This document shows positions 63,628-64,000 of a stretch of 64,000 nucleotides of DNA, in pieces. The stretch is taken from assembly GCA_009760885.1 (NCBI GenBank), contig CM019719.1, positions 23,290,084 to 23,354,083 on the forward strand, written 5' to 3'. The position numbers and the translations under genes were made by a program. The notes beneath the pieces were generated by a model. The model had not been told where the DNA came from. It saw nothing but the letters and a program-made list of their open reading frames with translations, and ran no database searches. The stretch is from Achatina immaculata (taxonomy: Eukaryota > Mollusca > Gastropoda > Stylommatophora > Achatinidae). Each line of letters starts with the position of its first letter. Position 1 is the stretch's first letter.

Positions 63628-64000
63628 CAGGACAGAATGCCTAAATTTCATACTCTGCTAATTACTTTATTTAAATCAACAAAACCATTGTTTTGTGAAA
63701 ATTTGTTCTGATCTGTTTCTTCTAACAGAGAAACCCATATTCTGCTAAAAATGTTCAGTGTGAATCATCAACAGATTATCTTTCATCATCTGATCCTATT
63801 CATTAATGTTTAAACAATGGCACAGTAGTTTACTTTCATGAATTGATGATCCAGTATTTAACTAACAGCTGATCATTCTCTTTTCTGCATGAATTTAATA
63901 TGGATCTCTATATATATTGCCAGAGATGTTACAAATGGCTCTTTTTGTATCAAAAGATGGTTTTGAAGTAGATAAATATTAACTGTCTGTGGAAGCTACC
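63628..64000. other. Stretch without recognised features
   Basis: AT-rich, no feature seen up to the window end. Confidence 0.45.

Overview
The window is from an animal nuclear genome. It is AT-rich, has no operons or ribosome-binding sites, and is made almost entirely of transposable-element remains and tandem repeats. The mix of several RTE-like non-LTR families, tRNA-derived SINEs, a Penelope-like element with a GIY-YIG nuclease, a mariner and abundant minisatellites suggests an invertebrate, perhaps a gastropod mollusc. That assignment is inference. I recognise no host protein gene, true tRNA, rRNA or CRISPR array. Family names used here are local: G, A, B, C and D are RTE-like LINEs told apart by their C-terminal coding sequence and 3' tail; SINE-V, SINE-2 and SINE-3 are tRNA-derived SINEs; R313 is a ~313-bp dispersed repeat; F is a short repeat with a (CATT)n tail.

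Layout, 1-20 kb: AT microsatellite, F and R313 copies and an inverted pair of SINE-V with clean target-site duplications (1-2.5 kb); a minus-strand composite LINE (2.9-5.9 kb); a 28-bp satellite split by a G LINE (6.5-9.5 kb); a Penelope end split by another G copy (10.4-11.2 kb); a 25-bp satellite split by a LINE RNase H fragment (11.5-13.6 kb); a perfect 54-bp inverted repeat with a tRNA-like loop (14.9-15.2 kb); then 43-, 27- and 22-bp arrays with SINEs.

Layout, 20-40 kb: a 1.97-kb tandem duplication (20.1-24.0 kb); 31-, 18-, 41- and 34-bp arrays; a dead mariner (28.6-29.9 kb); a three-layer nest of RNase H LINE, Penelope element and A LINE (30.4-32.8 kb); a 1,420-bp tandem duplication with no difference seen between copies (34.1-37.0 kb); and linked 45-, 85- and 35-bp satellites (37.7-39.6 kb).

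Layout, 40-64 kb: D LINE ends (42.6-43.7 kb); G copies at 44.8-45.7, 47.7-49.6 and 59.9-61.1 kb, the last with an uninterrupted reverse-transcriptase frame; and a C LINE (52.7-55.0 kb) carrying both an R313 and a D insertion. Stretches at 40.1-42.1, 51.4-52.5, 55.6-58.0, 58.5-59.9 and 62.7-63.5 kb hold no recognisable coding gene.

Two themes recur. First, insertions are nested and can often be ordered from intact target-site duplications of 8-18 bp. Second, several minisatellites seem to have grown from inside transposable elements: the 48-bp array from the D LINE C-terminus, the 42-bp array from a SINE-V body, the 35-bp array at 55.4 kb from a G-like reverse transcriptase, and the 22/33/34-bp arrays from an R313-type tail. 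The LINE RT and nuclease fragments show how these elements moved by target-primed reverse transcription. Almost all are truncated or broken.
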